Source: Bimuria novae-zelandiae CBS 107.79 (lineage: Eukaryota; Ascomycota; Dothideomycetes; Pleosporales; Didymosphaeriaceae). From it: DNA of 64,000 nt. The DNA lies in NCBI GenBank assembly GCA_010015655.1, contig ML976664.1, positions 1,102,241 to 1,166,240 on the forward strand. The letters are read 5' to 3'. Below the pieces are notes generated by a model that did not search any database, was not told the DNA's origin, and saw only the letters and a program-made list of their open reading frames with translations. Below, in pieces: positions 22,427-35,000 of the stretch. The first letter of the stretch is position 1. Each line of letters begins with the position of its first letter. A program made the position numbers and the translations under genes.

Positions 22427-24206
22427 CAATAGGTGGAAAAAAGTGGACTATCGCTCACGTGAAATTCCTTGGCTGAACACCGAAAATTTCAGCTACATCG
22501 TGAATTTACCATCAAAGTAGCTTTTAAGCAGCAATATACTAGATGTAAAGGTATTTAAATTATGCCGTAAAGTTGTTATTATAATCAGCTTTTTCACAAG
22601 CTTTAGCCACATCACGAAAGTAATCAAGGTAGAGTTAATAAGCTATATATTGCCTTATTATCTTATCTTCCTGCTAAATAGATTGTACGAATGCCACTAT
22701 ATTATTTTTAGCTTGTTTTAACGCGCTCTTCACTTCGTAGTCCTTTAAGAAACCTTTAAGCCTGCTAAAACAGCGCTTAATTAGGTGTAGATCGGGTAAG
22801 TTAGGGGAGTGCGGAGCAAAGCATATGTCCTTCTCTTCGATTTTGGGTGCGCAATATTGGAGCCCTAGGCTATAGAGGTAGACGTTATCTTGCACTAAGA
22901 ACACCTAAGCATAAGGGTTGTTGGCGCGTACAGCTTCGTAGTAGGGAAAAACAACGTCCTTAAGCACCTATTTAGCGTATTAGATCCTATTCATGCCCTT
23001 CCCACTTTTGTATATAAAGTCCTCGTATTTAAAGAACTTATCAGGAGTAACAGGGTTTTTATAACTAGCCTAAAGGGCTCCTCCCTTCTTGCTAGTAGCT
23101 TAATTAGCAGCCTTAGTAGCCTTATTATAGTAAAGAATATTATAATTAATCTTACTAAGAGCGCGCTCCTTTTAGGTGCTAGTAACGTTTATACAGGCCC
23201 TCTTATTATTAATTAATTTACAAGCCCTCTTATTAGCTTTGCGTACGCGCTTAAGTGTCTCCTTGCAATTCTCCTTCTCCTTTACTACCTATACTAAATA
23301 TAGGCGTTTTAGACTGCAAATAGTAGTATTAGTAGACGTAGTAGCGCAGATTATAAGGCTAAAAAAAGGTAGGCGATACGGGAGGGCGTATTTATTAGCT
23401 AGAGCGCTACGTGCCTTCTAAACGTACTACTTGCCTCCGCGAAGATTCCTGCCTCTAATTAATTTGCTAGTTTCGTCGTAGCAAATAAATATAAGCTTAG
23501 GAGCAAAGCGCTTGTGTGTGGTAAGGATCTAGGCAACGTAGCGCTCTTAGTTACGTATATTATCGTCGTTAAGCTTAGGCTTCTTTAGGCGTACACCTCG
23601 TATAATAGCGTAGGTGTAGTCGTGATCGCGGTGCTCGTGAGCAATTTTGACTAGTGTAGGACGGCTTACTGTAATCCTAACCTCTTAGAAGACGTGGCAG
23701 ATTAATTCTTTAATATTATAAGTGCTAAATTATATAATAGTGTTACGTATTTAAGCACTAAGCTTGCTGCCGTTGCGTACCTTAGGTTTAGCTCTAGGGG
23801 GACTAATACGGGTAGCATGGACTATAGCCAGCAAATTATTAAGTAATAGGTCAAGCGAGGCCTCCGCACAAGCCTTTTTAACCTTCTTAAAGACTTTCTA
23901 TAGTGTTAAGATACTCAAACCCATCGCGCCAGCGATATAGGCGTATTCAGTGTTCGAGAGCTTGCGTAGGGCTACGATAGCACCTTTCTGAGCCTCTGTA
24001 AGGTTGCGAGAGTCGTTCGGGCGGCCGCTAGTGCGTTGAGGTGGCATAATGGGTGTTGTTGGCGAAAAAAATCGCTATATACGAGGTGGTGATAGAGTCC
24101 TGGTGTTCAGTTTGGAGCTGAGGCACGGACCAAGTGCCCTTATTGATAAGATAACTAGCGCCTTGGCAGTTCACGTGAGCGATAGTCCACTTTTTTCCAC
24201 CCATTG
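22427..24206 (-). mobile_element. Tc1/mariner-type transposon, 1,780 bp
   Basis: Terminal inverted repeats start CAATAGGTGGAAAAAAGTGG on one side and CAATGGGTGGAAAAAAGTGG on the other, continue ACTATCGCTCACGTGA, and are flanked by TA (22425-22426, 24207-24208). It carries one decayed transposase gene on the minus strand. It inserted into the solo LTR, so it is the youngest layer at this locus, yet it has RIP-type stops. Confidence 0.88.
22560..24047 (-). pseudogene. Tc1/mariner transposase relic (HTH plus DDE_3)
   Basis: From ATG at 24047 (MPPQRTSGRPNDSRNLTEAQ) to a TAA at 22560-22562 is 1,488 bases, exactly 496 codons, with no net frameshift and only premature TAA/TAG codons. An N-terminal helix-turn-helix region is followed by a DDE_3 core: FLVQDNVY near 22900 (expected FQQDNAPxH) and APHSPNLPDLHLIKRCF near 22770 (expected PxxSPDLNPIExxW). 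The expected catalytic Glu is Lys here, a G-to-A change, so even without the stops the active site is lost. Confidence 0.8.
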
Positions 24207-24409
24207 TAGGCGAGCTGACTCATGAGACTAGTGTCGTCATGTGACATAGCTCTAGGCTGCTTACATAACTACTTGTTAATAGACAATCCCACAGCTCTTC
24301 CACCCAGTTCAGTTTCCCTTCTACAGAAATCTTGCCTGTCGCGGGCATGTTGTCGCCGCATTCCACAGGTTCTCGCAATAAAGTCCTTACAACTATTTTC
24401 TTAGGCATA

Positions 24410-24624
24410 TGTCACGGTTTATGGCTCTTACCCTATGAGATGGGTACTCCTACCCTCGCTTGATTGCTACTCACCTTTCTGAGAGTACTACACCTATCTG
24501 GGACTAGCATTGTTTGTGCCTGGGCACATATACCTTCTGTAGTTCCTAGATAGTACAACCTCAGTTCAATCTTTCAATCTTTTCCATTGCATACTGTCCA
24601 CTCAGCGCTCTGCACACCGCGACA
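24410..24624 (-). repeat. solo LTR-like repeat (TGTCACGG family), copy 2
   Basis: 215 bp, flanked by the perfect 5-bp duplication GCATA (24405-24409 and 24625-24629). Ends TGTCACGG...CGCGACA. It is the reverse-complement copy of 56837-57051 and only lightly mutated. TG...CA ends with a 5-bp duplication fit a solo LTR. It lies about 200 bp upstream of the truncated oxidoreductase gene. Confidence 0.85.
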
Positions 24625-24776
24625 GCATAGCATCTTGGTGATGGTATATGTGACTCGTACACGTCTTGCAGAGGTATCTACCTAGGTAACAATGCACGAG
24701 TTTTCCTATCTTAAACGGTAGGACATTTCCATAGACCCAGAATGCCACTTCTCAGCACACTTACCGGCCCGCACCG

Positions 24777-25814
24777 TTGCACTGGCATTCTTCAACCTCT
24801 TCCTTACCTAAAACACTCTTTAATTTAAGGCTTTACTACTACGGGTACCTGAACGACGTTGCGACCTATGCTGACCCCACCGAAATCGCATCTGATCCCA
24901 ACGTCGACATCGTGGCTGTTAGCGTTAACGTTCCCGGTCATTACGCCCTTACCAAGCCTGCCATTGAGGCTGGCAAGGACGTCTTCGTCGAATGGCCGTT
25001 GTCTCGCAACTTGGCCGACCCCGAAGAGATTGTGCAGCTGGCGAAGGAGAAGGGCATTAAAACAATGGTGGGCTTGCAAGGACGCCAAAACCCGTCGGTT
25101 CTGAAGGCAAAGGAAATTGTAGAATCGGGACAGCTTGGCGAGATCTTGACCACAACCATGTTCGGCCACGGCGGTATTTTTGGTCCTACAGTTGAGGAGG
25201 GGCTTTTGTACCTCCTGCCGGTGGAAAACGGCGCAAACTTGCTTACCATTCCCTTTAGGCATGCGGCGGACGCATTGTGTTACGTTCTAGGCGAGATCAA
25301 AGACATCACTGCTACGCTCGTCAATCTCTGACCTGAACTCGAATTAGTTGGCAAAGATGGCAAACCTTTAGGGGAAAAGGTCAAAAAGACGGCACACGAT
25401 CATGTCACCGTAACGGGACGGCTCGCAAACGGCGGTGGTGTTGTAAGTGCGACCTATGTCGGTGGAACCTCACGCGATGGTCGAGACTTCGTCTGGGAGA
25501 TCATCGGGACTAATGGCTCTCTTCTTCTCGAGGGTCCAAAGCAGGACGGGCATATTCAAACGAACCAGCCTACTGTGAAAATCGCCAGGTCTGATCCTGC
25601 GGTTTCAAGTACTACGGCACACCTCGAAAACGTTGAAATTGCAGACATGTCAGGGATACCGCACAATGTCGGCAAAGCATGGGATGCCTGGATTGGAGTT
25701 GGGCTTGATAAAGGTCACCGCGCACCAACTTTCGAAGACGCACTCGTGAGACACAAGATGATAGACGCAATCTATCGCAGTGCGGAGAAGGGCACAAGGG
25801 AGAACTATATATAG
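24777..25814 (+). pseudogene. GFO/IDH/MocA (Gal80-like) oxidoreductase, 5'-truncated with an in-frame stop
   Basis: The frame encodes the middle and C-terminal parts of a GFO/IDH/MocA oxidoreductase, NAD(P)-linked enzymes acting on sugars and polyols. It shows DPNVDIVAVSVNVPGHYALT, then GKDVFVEWPL (family: GKxVFVEWPL) and VGLQGRQNPSVLKAKEIVES, and continues into the C-terminal sheet domain to 25814. A TGA at 25329-25331 (after ATLVNL) breaks it; the codon was probably CGA, a C-to-T change. The N-terminal Rossmann strand with its GxGxxG/A motif is not found upstream, where the sequence between the LTR at 24410-24624 and 24830 does not resemble the family. I infer a dead gene, truncated at the 5' end and then hit by a nonsense mutation. 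Confidence 0.8.
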
Positions 25815-26555
25815 GAGGTTGAGCCTATGGTACCCACATTTGCAGGTGGTCTCTGCTACTTCTAGTACAGAAAAAGTCGACCATGAAAACTCCAGCTGTT
25901 ATAGGTCTCTTACATTTAGAAATATAGTTCCGAAAATAGCACGAAGTGTAAGGAAGGACAAATATGATGATATTCCCAGGTCGTTCAGTTGTTATATCGA
26001 ATACTATGCTACTCTACTAAGGATCTTATCATAGCCTTCACGTGAAACATCATTCACCAGCATGTACTTGGCTTCGGAGTATTATTTCGCCGACTAGCGG
26101 TGTCTGCCGGTTTGTCGCGCCTGCCCACCACTTTCAAAACAGCTACACAACACAGCACCTTCAACAAAGTGCTGTTCACAGACAGCACTTTAGAGACGGC
26201 TGCGTGTAAACACGCACGTCGTTCAAAACAGCTGTGGATTAATATACACGACTTAAGAACAGCTGCGCAACCCTCGCTACCGCCTCGTAAGCTAGGCAGC
26301 TCTTTCGCACACCAGTTTCAAGAGAGCTGTGTCAGCCTACCACCTTACAAGAAGTCATACTCACATAGCACATCTAGGTATAAGCGCGCCTCGCCTAGCG
26401 CGCTACACAAGTGAGTAAATCTTAATAAGCTAGCGCATATAACGTATTCCGCCAGTAACTTGAGCATACCAGTAGCCTGCGCCCACCAAAATCGCGGCTT
26501 TTAGAGCTGGGTTACAATTGCAACCCGATCGATTCGTGCCCATTCAGAGAGGTAA
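25815..26555. other. gene-free sequence
   Basis: No supported gene. At 26130-26330 the motif ACAGCTG/AGCTGT recurs several times with short AAGTGCTGTTC / ACAGCACTT palindromes, which may reflect a decayed repeat. Confidence 0.35.
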
Positions 26556-26786
26556 GTGGATCCACGCGCACTCGGCTTAGCCGCCATTGGACACAAAATG
26601 CTAATGGGGTTTGTGCAGGGCTTGGACTCGGTGCACAACATCATGAACTACACGCCGATCATGTGTATGAGGGGATTCACAAATGGTCAGGCAGTTCGAA
26701 TGCATACTGTATGGGAAACCCAGCGAGCAAGTGGTGGAAGTGTGGCGGAGATGTTCGAGCGCATCCGGCCGTCAACCAACGCTTAG
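26556..26786 (+). pseudogene. fragment of an M43-type metalloprotease gene (C-terminal part)
   Basis: The segment HNIMNYTPIMCMRGFTNGQA at about 26634-26693 matches the conserved C-terminal block of fungal pappalysin-like M43 proteases (HNxMNYxxxxCMxxFTxGQxxRM). It closely resembles the same block of the gene at 28149-29212 (NLMNYVDEHCMHDFTLGQAK). It ends with VRMHTVWETQRASGG and a TAG. The zinc-binding HExxH part is not present upstream, so this is a fragment, probably of a tandem paralogue. Confidence 0.55.
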
Positions 26787-28148
26787 GCAACAGGTGTATC
26801 CACAGGTCTCAGACAGGCAGACGTCAAGTTGGGCCTGATGATGGCAAAATGAGGGTTGAGGCCCACTAGGCATCCGTTCTCCACGTTCCTCTGCTGAGGG
26901 GAAATGTACTGGCCTCGGGGCTTTCAGGCCCGTTTATTATTTTGTTGGGATAACCAACATCGATCATGTCCCAGCAATCGTTTCAGACTCGGAATCTAAA
27001 TGTCCTTGCTGTGGTCGACGAGATTTACATTAAGAACTTGCGAGCACACAAGACATCATTGCACTAATGCATGAAAAGCATCTCTCCATGTTACTTGAAG
27101 ATGTGGATTTCTTCCACCCACACGCGGTGATGCTTATCTTCAAGATTTTTTCTTTTATTGTCTTTAACGAGCTAGTCCGGCCGCGCGGCAATGTACCATG
27201 CTGTAGGGTGAAAAGTTGCCACGTGTGTCGATCTAGGGGTGACTATCTTGGCATGACCACGGCATAGGTCCCACCGCGGGCTAGCGAATGGTTACCGGTG
27301 CCGTGGCCATGGTATTTCTCACACTCCCGTGCGCGCCCAAGTGTCAGCTGTCAAATACCAGTAGAATTACCCACGCGCTTTTTCGATACTGGTTTGCACA
27401 TAACGCATCAGAATCTGCTGTGCGTGTGAGTTAGCCTTTTACCCAACCGCTCTGAGCTTCTCAAGACGTGCAGATACCACAACATTTTCATCAGTTTCAC
27501 CCCTCAGCTAGCAGCGTGAACTAGTGGACATTCATCGCGTGCTGAGTGCTGCACACCTGGATCGCGGGTCGTTGGGTCTTATCTATGTGGAGGCGCAATA
27601 TCAAATCAGATTTAAGGTACTTTGCGTATAAAGCCAGTTGTTCAACCATTCTGAGTGCCCGGTTACGCTTGTAAGGCTTGCAGGGAAGGGGTGTTGGTGT
27701 GTGGTTATGCAGGAATGAGTGAGCGAAGCACGTAGCTCAGATCAAAGAGACGCAACCTCTGCGTGTCATCGCATGGAAAGGCACGGTGGGGTGACAAATG
27801 ACCTGTAGGTTCTCGTGATGCAGGTGCGCGAGTGAACTGAGCGGCAAGGAATGCTCTGTATAGACTATTGAATTGCGTGTCATAAAGCAGTACCATGAGA
27901 CTGATGTCTGCTTCCACTCAGTGGAGCTTCTGCTTTTGCTCATCAAGAATAACAACGCGTGCGCGTTAGTGACCGCCGAAGAATCATTTAACTACTCGCT
28001 GAGCGGCGGTGCGCAAGTTTGCAAGTTTAGTACAGTTAGCTCTCGTCTCACAGCACACCTTTTCGCTGCTATAAAAATGGCCCTCGAGACCTTTCCTTCT
28101 GCGTTCGATTTTCGCTATTATACCCTGATTCCAAAAAAACTGGGCATC
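26787..28148. other. gene-free sequence between M43 fragments
   Basis: No supported gene. Sequence is unique-looking and moderately GC-rich, without RIP-like decay. Its last part presumably holds the promoter of the gene at 28149. Confidence 0.35.
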
Positions 28149-29212
28149 ATGAAGCTTTGGGCAATCCTCGGGTTCTTGGGCGCTGCACGCGCCCTGGCTC
28201 TTCCTCGGGACACGGTGGAACCTCGTCACCGTTTTCCCAACGTTGTCATTGACACCTACGTGCATGTTATTGCTGTGAGTCACCGTCCCAAAGACGGCTA
28301 CATACCTGTACGTCCCATGCTTCAACGTTGTATTGCCCCTGAATTCAGCATTCGTTAACCATCGCAGAGGGAACACGTCTCCTTGATGATCTCCCAGGTC
28401 AACTCGTACTTCCGGCCCTGGGGCTTCCAGCTCAAGCTCGTAGGGTACAACGCCGTCATCTACCCTGTACAAACTGACATGCGCAATCCCAAATGCAACC
28501 ATGGATACACTGTGCAGTCCACGCGTCAAGGCGGCTTCGACAAGCTGGACATCTGGACGTTGAAGGAGTTGTATACCTCCTATGTAACGAGCGTAAGTAC
28601 CGCATAGCATATGTTATTGCACTCAACCTTCAAAAGTTGCACCTCTTGCTAAGTTCCCGACAGTTCACAATGATGAGTAACGGAGTTGAACCACGCAGCG
28701 TCTCTCTGAGGGCCTATTTAGAAACGCCATTCCACAACGGCGCGCTCGTCGCGCATGAAGTGGGGCACTGGCTAGGCCTCCTCCACACGTTCCAAGAAGG
28801 CGGTGGGGATTGCTGGATCTAGGCTCCTGCTTTGGTCCTGATCATGACGGCATCGCGGATACACCGAAGCACTTGAGCCTTACCAGTCTCCTGAACGAGG
28901 GAAAGATTCCGGGAATGAACGTCGCGGATGCCGCTTCTATGTGCCTCCAGATCGACACGTGTCCAGGAGGTGTAAGTCGTGCTGTTTGAAATGTGCTGTT
29001 TGGTTTGGGTTGTGGCGAGGGAGGAAAGCTGACGTGTGTGATAGAGTCCGGATCCGACTTTCAACCTTATGAACTATGTGGACGAGCATTGCATGCATGA
29101 TTTTACCTTGGGACAGGCGAAGCACATGCATCAGACGTGGAGGGAACGGCAGAGGGCAGCTGCACAAGACAGGGGATGTAAGTGGAAGGGGAATCACTGG
29201 TCACCTGCATGA
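28149..29212 (+). pseudogene. secreted M43 (pappalysin-type) metalloprotease, four exons, one frameshift
   Basis: Exons: 28149-28274, 28368-28592, 28664-28971 and 29045-29212, with introns of 93, 71 and 73 bp, all GT-AG and phase 0. The product starts with a signal peptide (MKLWAILGFLGAARALALP). The zinc motif HEVGHWLGLLH (about 28754-28786) and the later NLMNYVDEHCMHDF block are both correct for M43 extracellular proteases of fungi. Between GGGDCW (about 28812) and GSCFGPDHDGIADTPKH the frame must shift by one base; without that shift a TAG follows at 28820-28822. The gene is therefore broken by a single indel, or the indel is a sequence error and the gene works. Family membership is sure; its activity is not. 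A C-terminal fragment of a relative lies 1.5 kb upstream. Confidence 0.8.
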
Positions 29213-29339
29213 AACGGGGTATGACGATACTGCAGGGAGTGCCTTACTGTGTGCCACTGGCGAAACGGTATGCAGCGCTGCCAACGAACAGAACACCGAA
29301 CCGAACGGGGTCCATGTACGTTCGTTCGGCACGCCAAGA

Positions 29340-31651
29340 AATAAGAGCTATTTAGTCTATATAGTAAATATTTATCTATGTAATTATCTTAAATAAGAAG
29401 AAGGCTAGTATTAAAATTATTTATTAATTAAATATTTTGCCTAGCATTCTTTTTAGAGATATAAACTACTAACTATTTAAAGTAACTTAATATAGTATCC
29501 CTCCTTAGCTAATTTTTCTACAACTATAAAGCCTTAATAATAATAAGTAATAGTAGATTATAATTACACTTGATTATTCTCCTAGTAGGCAAGAAATACT
29601 ATTTATAGTTATAAAATATTACTAGTATAAATTACTAATTTATTACTATTTTATATATAATTAGGTAGCGTTTTTAGCTAACGTTCACTTACTAGTAGTA
29701 TAAGTCCTTTATTAATTTATATAAGTTTAGAGCCGTAGTTGCTACTAGCTTATTATTTTAAAAACTATTGAAGTACTTATTACGCTATAATATACGTCTC
29801 TACTACTTATATATCTTCGTACCTATAAAATGGTAATTATCTACTTATATTATTTAAAATCATTATTCATTACTAGCTTATAACTTCGGGACTTTACGCG
29901 TACGTAAGAGCTTTAGTAGCTTAACGAAGTTATTAGTAGCGCCCTTAGCTATATATTGTATATAAATATCCTAAATTAATTTCTCCGCTACCGTATACTA
30001 GTAAAGGTATTTATTCTATTATGTCTTAAACCATAAGAGGCGTAGATTTAGGTGCATAACTATTACTACGTAATAGAGAGAGGGCGCTCTATTAGTAGCT
30101 AGTATAACTATTTTTTAAAAATATACATTAAGCTTCTTAAGAGCAATCGTAACGCTAAAAACTATATATTTGAATTACCTAAAGCCTTTAATTTAGCAGA
30201 CGCTTTACTTATTAGCGCTACTAAAACAGTCGTAGATTTTATATAGGTTAATAACTATTTACTATATTAATCTAAAACTACTATAGGACGCGTTACCTTC
30301 TATTATAATATAGATTATATCCTACTTATTATTAAATAGCGTATTAAGCATAAAAATCATATTTCTTATTTATAGTAAACCTATTAGCGCCGGTAGGCAT
30401 AAAAAATAGTAAATAGTATTATAAAGCTTAAGGTAGCGAAGCAATATAAGATAAACACTATACTACTAAATCCTACTATCTCTAACCAAGTTAAAGAGAA
30501 AGAGTTTAAAGAGCTTATTATTATTAAGTAGCGTCTTTTATATTAATTGAAATAGTTACTAATATTTATAGTAGTTATAAATAGTACGAATAAAGTTATA
30601 TAGCTTACTAATAGCAATACGCTCGTAAAACATTATATATTAGTTTTTAAGTAATACTTTTCCTAATTATATTTTAAAATTACTTCCGCTACTACTGTGT
30701 ATCGGCGCTGGTCACTCAAAGAATCTGTTTAGGCGTTTCTACTCAGAGGCATATAGGAGTGGGTAGACAAGAATATAACTAAGAATGCATTAAGTGCTAA
30801 TAGGTCCAGTATAAAAAGGTACTAAAAAGGTAGTAAACTATATACTTAAGTACTTAGTAAATATTATCTTAAAGAGCTAAATGCTACAAAGTAAAGAAGT
30901 TTATTTAATAAATTAAAGAGCTAGTTTAATAAGAAACTCTAGTAAAAGTTATATATATTAGGTCTAATAAAGGTCTAATATAAAGTAGTATTAAAAAAAT
31001 CTTAAAGATTAAAGCTAACCTAAATTAAATTAGTATTAGGGAAATAAGTTAAATCGTGTAACTTTATAAGTTAGTAACTAGATAACTACATTATGTTACC
31101 TCCCTTCTTTTATTTATAAATAGTTTCTTATTTATACACTAGCTTTTCTTCGTCTTAGTCTTACCTGCGCTATTTATGTTATCGTAATTATGTAATTACT
31201 TTATAGTTATTAATTAGCTATATTATTTATATTAGAGCGTGGGCAGGCGTAAGTCATATAGTATTAGCTATATACCTTTACTTCTAGTTTGCTATTTACT
31301 AGTATAATAATATAAGGTAAAAGAAGCGCGATAGCGGAGACGTTTTAAACTATTACTATTAGTATAAAAAGACTTTTTAGATTTCTTAGCTCTTTTATTC
31401 TTCTACTTTAGTTTATTTATATCTCTATTATAAGTAATTTTAATTATAAGTTAGGGCCTGTTAATGAATATTAGCTAACTATTTAGTAAAATCTTAACCT
31501 ATATTATTTTATAATACCTATTTATCCTCCTTCTAGTACTTTACTTACTACTAAGTATATTATTTATTTACGCCCCGTTCGCGCATTTGGGCGTAGTAAT
31601 ATATCTAATTATAGTTTTTAAAGCTAATATTTAAGAAGTGCATATATTATA
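29340..31651. repeat. RIP-degraded AT-rich repeat, family not assigned
   Basis: The switch from gene-like composition to TA-rich sequence is abrupt at about 29335. Stops occur in every frame and no recognisable protein motif was found on either strand. A less mutated patch lies near 30700-30790. It ends at the duplication CTTTT that begins the copia element. Probably one or more decayed transposons. Confidence 0.55.
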
Positions 31652-31656
31652 CTTTT

Positions 31657-31889
31657 TGTCCAAATGGTAGTAGTCACGTAGACCGGATGCACACGGATCT
31701 CTGTGCGTAAGATCCGGAAGGGTACGGATCTCCGTGCACAGAGACTAGGAATATATTAACCCTTTCCTTCGTACAATAGACAGGGAGAAGTAATCAACAC
31801 CAGTTACCCCCCCCCCCCCCCCCCCGATGTTTACACCGTGTAAACCTTTCTGCCTTGTACGCAATTACTAGTAGAGAGTTTATTTAACA
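31657..31889 (+). repeat. 5' LTR of copia element 2, with a 19-base C run
   Basis: 233 bp. Holds the inverted repeat ATCTCTGTGCGTAAGATCCG / CGGATCTCCGTGCACAGAG and a 19-base poly(C) at about 31807-31825, followed by a hairpin-like GTTTACACCGTGTAAAC. Confidence 0.88.
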
Positions 31890-32099
31890 CTAATTAGTAG
31901 TTTAAATACTATAAGAGAGGAAGCTTTTCTTATACCTTTTTATTTAAAGGTTCGCGTATAAGAAAAATTCTTTTCCTTACTACTTTAACTATAAATTAGT
32001 AAGAGTAAAGATAGAGTCTAATTTACGTGCAAGTGGCTATAAATCTCTATTTAGTTACCTAAGTAAGAGCAAGAAACCTGTCTGTATAATACTATTTAG

Positions 32100-35000
32100 G
32101 GGTACTATACAAATAGTAGTGCTTATTTAACGCTAGGAGATCCGTTTTATCTTTTTACACGAGGCTATTTAAAGGCAGCGTATAATAAGAAGTAAGATAG
32201 CGCGCAACGACGTATAACTAACTATTATAAAGTAATAAGTAACGCCAGCTCTATTACAAACTAATTAATATAACGTATTAACGTACGACTAATACGTACC
32301 GCTTATAAGCATCTTAGCAAAGACCCTAGCAGAGCAGATAAATATTAAGGACTAGGTAGACAAGATTAAACTATTAGATAACACACTAAAGAAGAAACTT
32401 AACTTATACGTAGCTAACTTAATTATAGAACTTCGCGCGTTAAGCGCAACAGGCGTATAAACTCTTAAAAACTTTTAAGATAATTTTGCAGAGTGGAAGC
32501 TTATACACTTTAAAGATCTTAGCTAACCCTTTCTACAAGAACTAATTGCTACCCTGCGGAATAAGGGCATTAGTTTTAAGAAAAATAAAATAAAAGCTAC
32601 TACGCTATACAGACTTGCAAAAGAAGAATACGCTTTTAACATCTTATTATAGCACTATACGGAATTACTATTACTAGCGCCAGTTCCAACGCCGCAGATT
32701 ATGTCCCCGTACGAATTACTCGTAGACTCGATACTTCCTCCGCAACCAGTACAACCACCTCATGCCAGCCCATCACACAAGAGCACGACTGGGCAGCTAT
32801 ATATTCCTATAGTTACAGCTCCGCACGAGATCCCTCAAAGCCTGTACCCACCGCACACGATCCAATCGCCGTATAATCCATACCAACTTCCACCTACACG
32901 AGGGATTGCAGCGGAGAATCTTGCGCCTGAGAAGGTCGTACAATTCTAGAAGGCCTGGAAGAAGGAAAACAACTACACAGGGCAACCGTACGATATCCTA
33001 GCTAATAAGGCGATAGTATTTATTAAGCTTTGCCAACGCCTTGTTATCCATGAGGCCTCGTACGCAAGCATTTTTCCTGATATCCTTGAAGGGCGTGCGC
33101 ACATGTTCTACCTTTACAATATTGGCCCAGGACGAACATGGAAGTTACTGTACGAGCAGCTTAGTAATCACTTTAATACTAACGTGAACCACAACTAGTA
33201 TTAGATAGATTAGACAACAATAAGCTTCTCACGAATTAGATAAGAGAACTCTACAAAAACTCCGCACAAAGCTCTAGAAGTAATAATTAATAAATTTACT
33301 CTTATATAGAGAGCCCTTAGCCTATAATTCTAAGGCGAGATACCTCTTTATACTACTATTATATAAGCATGTCAAGGATAGCCTAAGCTAGAATAATCTA
33401 TATTCTTAATTAAGCCCACGTGCGAGGCATTATTTAGCGATCTCTATATAGTACTTTAAGTCTCTATTAACTAATAAAATAATGCGTTTATAAGCGAATC
33501 CTAGGATACGTACTACACTAATAGGCAATATAGCTTATTACGTACGCAAGGCTATTAACAACGTGAAAGAAGCCCTAGGGGATATAAAGGATTATTTAGA
33601 TTACGGTCCTTCGCACGACTAAAGCGATGCTTTGTCTATTATAAGGAAGGATATTAGTCTATAAATTATCCTTACACTGATTAATCCTGTGTAAAACGCT
33701 AGTATATCTCCTCGTACAAAAGATTCTATAATAAAACACTAACACGCAATGAGGTAAGCGCGTATATTTAAGAATTTAAAGGTAAACTAGAGTAGGAGGA
33801 AGAGGAGTCGTACAACAATAATAACCTAAATAAAGAGGAAGGTAAAGAGATTATTAACTATCTTATTATAGCTATATTTCTCTACCGCGCGACAGCAAAG
33901 GACATCTATAGTCTAGAACTTAAGAGATACGCAGAATAGTTTATCCTTAAGAATTAATATTATATAGTATATTAAGGTAAACTATAGGACACCGGCGCGG
34001 CAAGGATTTCTACTATTAAAAAGTTATAACTTAAAGCCTACCTGCGAGAATTCCCTTATACGAAAGTAGACTAGATACTAAGTAAGGAGAGTATTAGCTT
34101 TAGAGGATAAGGATTAATAGGATTAGTTAGTACTATACAGATTACTAATCTAGTTAGTAACGTGACGTACTACATCCTAGACACTCTAACACCGTTCCTA
34201 CTATCTCTTATAGATGCAGACCAAATAGGTGCGTACTTTAATAACGTGCAGAATGTAATCGTACAAAGCGATAGTAATACTATTCCTATTATATAAAAAT
34301 AGGGTTATTTATTCTTTAACGTACCAAAGGAGGAATTAATGTCCTTTTTTACTAAACAGGAACTTTAATAACTATATAGGAGATTTAGCCATCCTCGTAC
34401 AAAACGACTTTACACAATACTTAAGCACGCTGGACATGACGTTAATTCCTCTATACTTAAGGAGATTAAGAAGTTCTACTACATATATTAGCTATATAAT
34501 CTAGCCCTATAAAAATTTAAGTTCACTATTAAGGATAATTTATACTTTAATTACGAGATAGTAATTAAAGTCGTATAAATTAGTAAGACGCACTCTACGT
34601 AATTAACGTAGATATATTATTCTAAGTAGTAACCTTTTTAAAATTAATATCTATATAAGATACCTAGGACGCGCTATGCAAGTGTTAGATTAATACGTAC
34701 TAAGGCCTACCTAATTATATTATACATAACCCTGGTACGAACTTTGCGTCTAAAGACTTTCAGAACCGCGCGAAGATTGTAGGAGCAACGTGTTAACAAA
34801 TGCTAGTTAAGGCTTACTAGGCTATAAGGAAGATTAAACGCGCGCACGCGCCGTTGCGACGCGCGTATAATATTCTCTATATAGAATTAGATAATTATAT
34901 AAATAACGAGTTAGTGTTATAGATAGCTATTAAAGCCCTTAATAATATAGCAGGACCAAACGGTCTCGTACCTATATTACTTATATTTAGAACGTACCTA

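Larger units (their letters stand above)
22325..24265 (-). repeat. solo LTR (TGTAAGCAG family) split by a Tc1/mariner element
   Basis: Read on the minus strand it starts TGTAAGCAGCCTAGAGC at 24265 and ends at 22325. It aligns with the solo LTR at 2791-2970 once 22427-24206 is removed. The 5-bp duplication TAACT flanks it on both sides (22320-22324 and 24266-24270). The host LTR pieces are 22325-22426 and 24207-24265. Confidence 0.85.

Noticed and set aside
26100..26414. 104-codon frame in gene-poor sequence
   Set aside because: Starts at GTG, not ATG, with no domain or coding-like bias, in sequence rich in AGCTGT palindromes.
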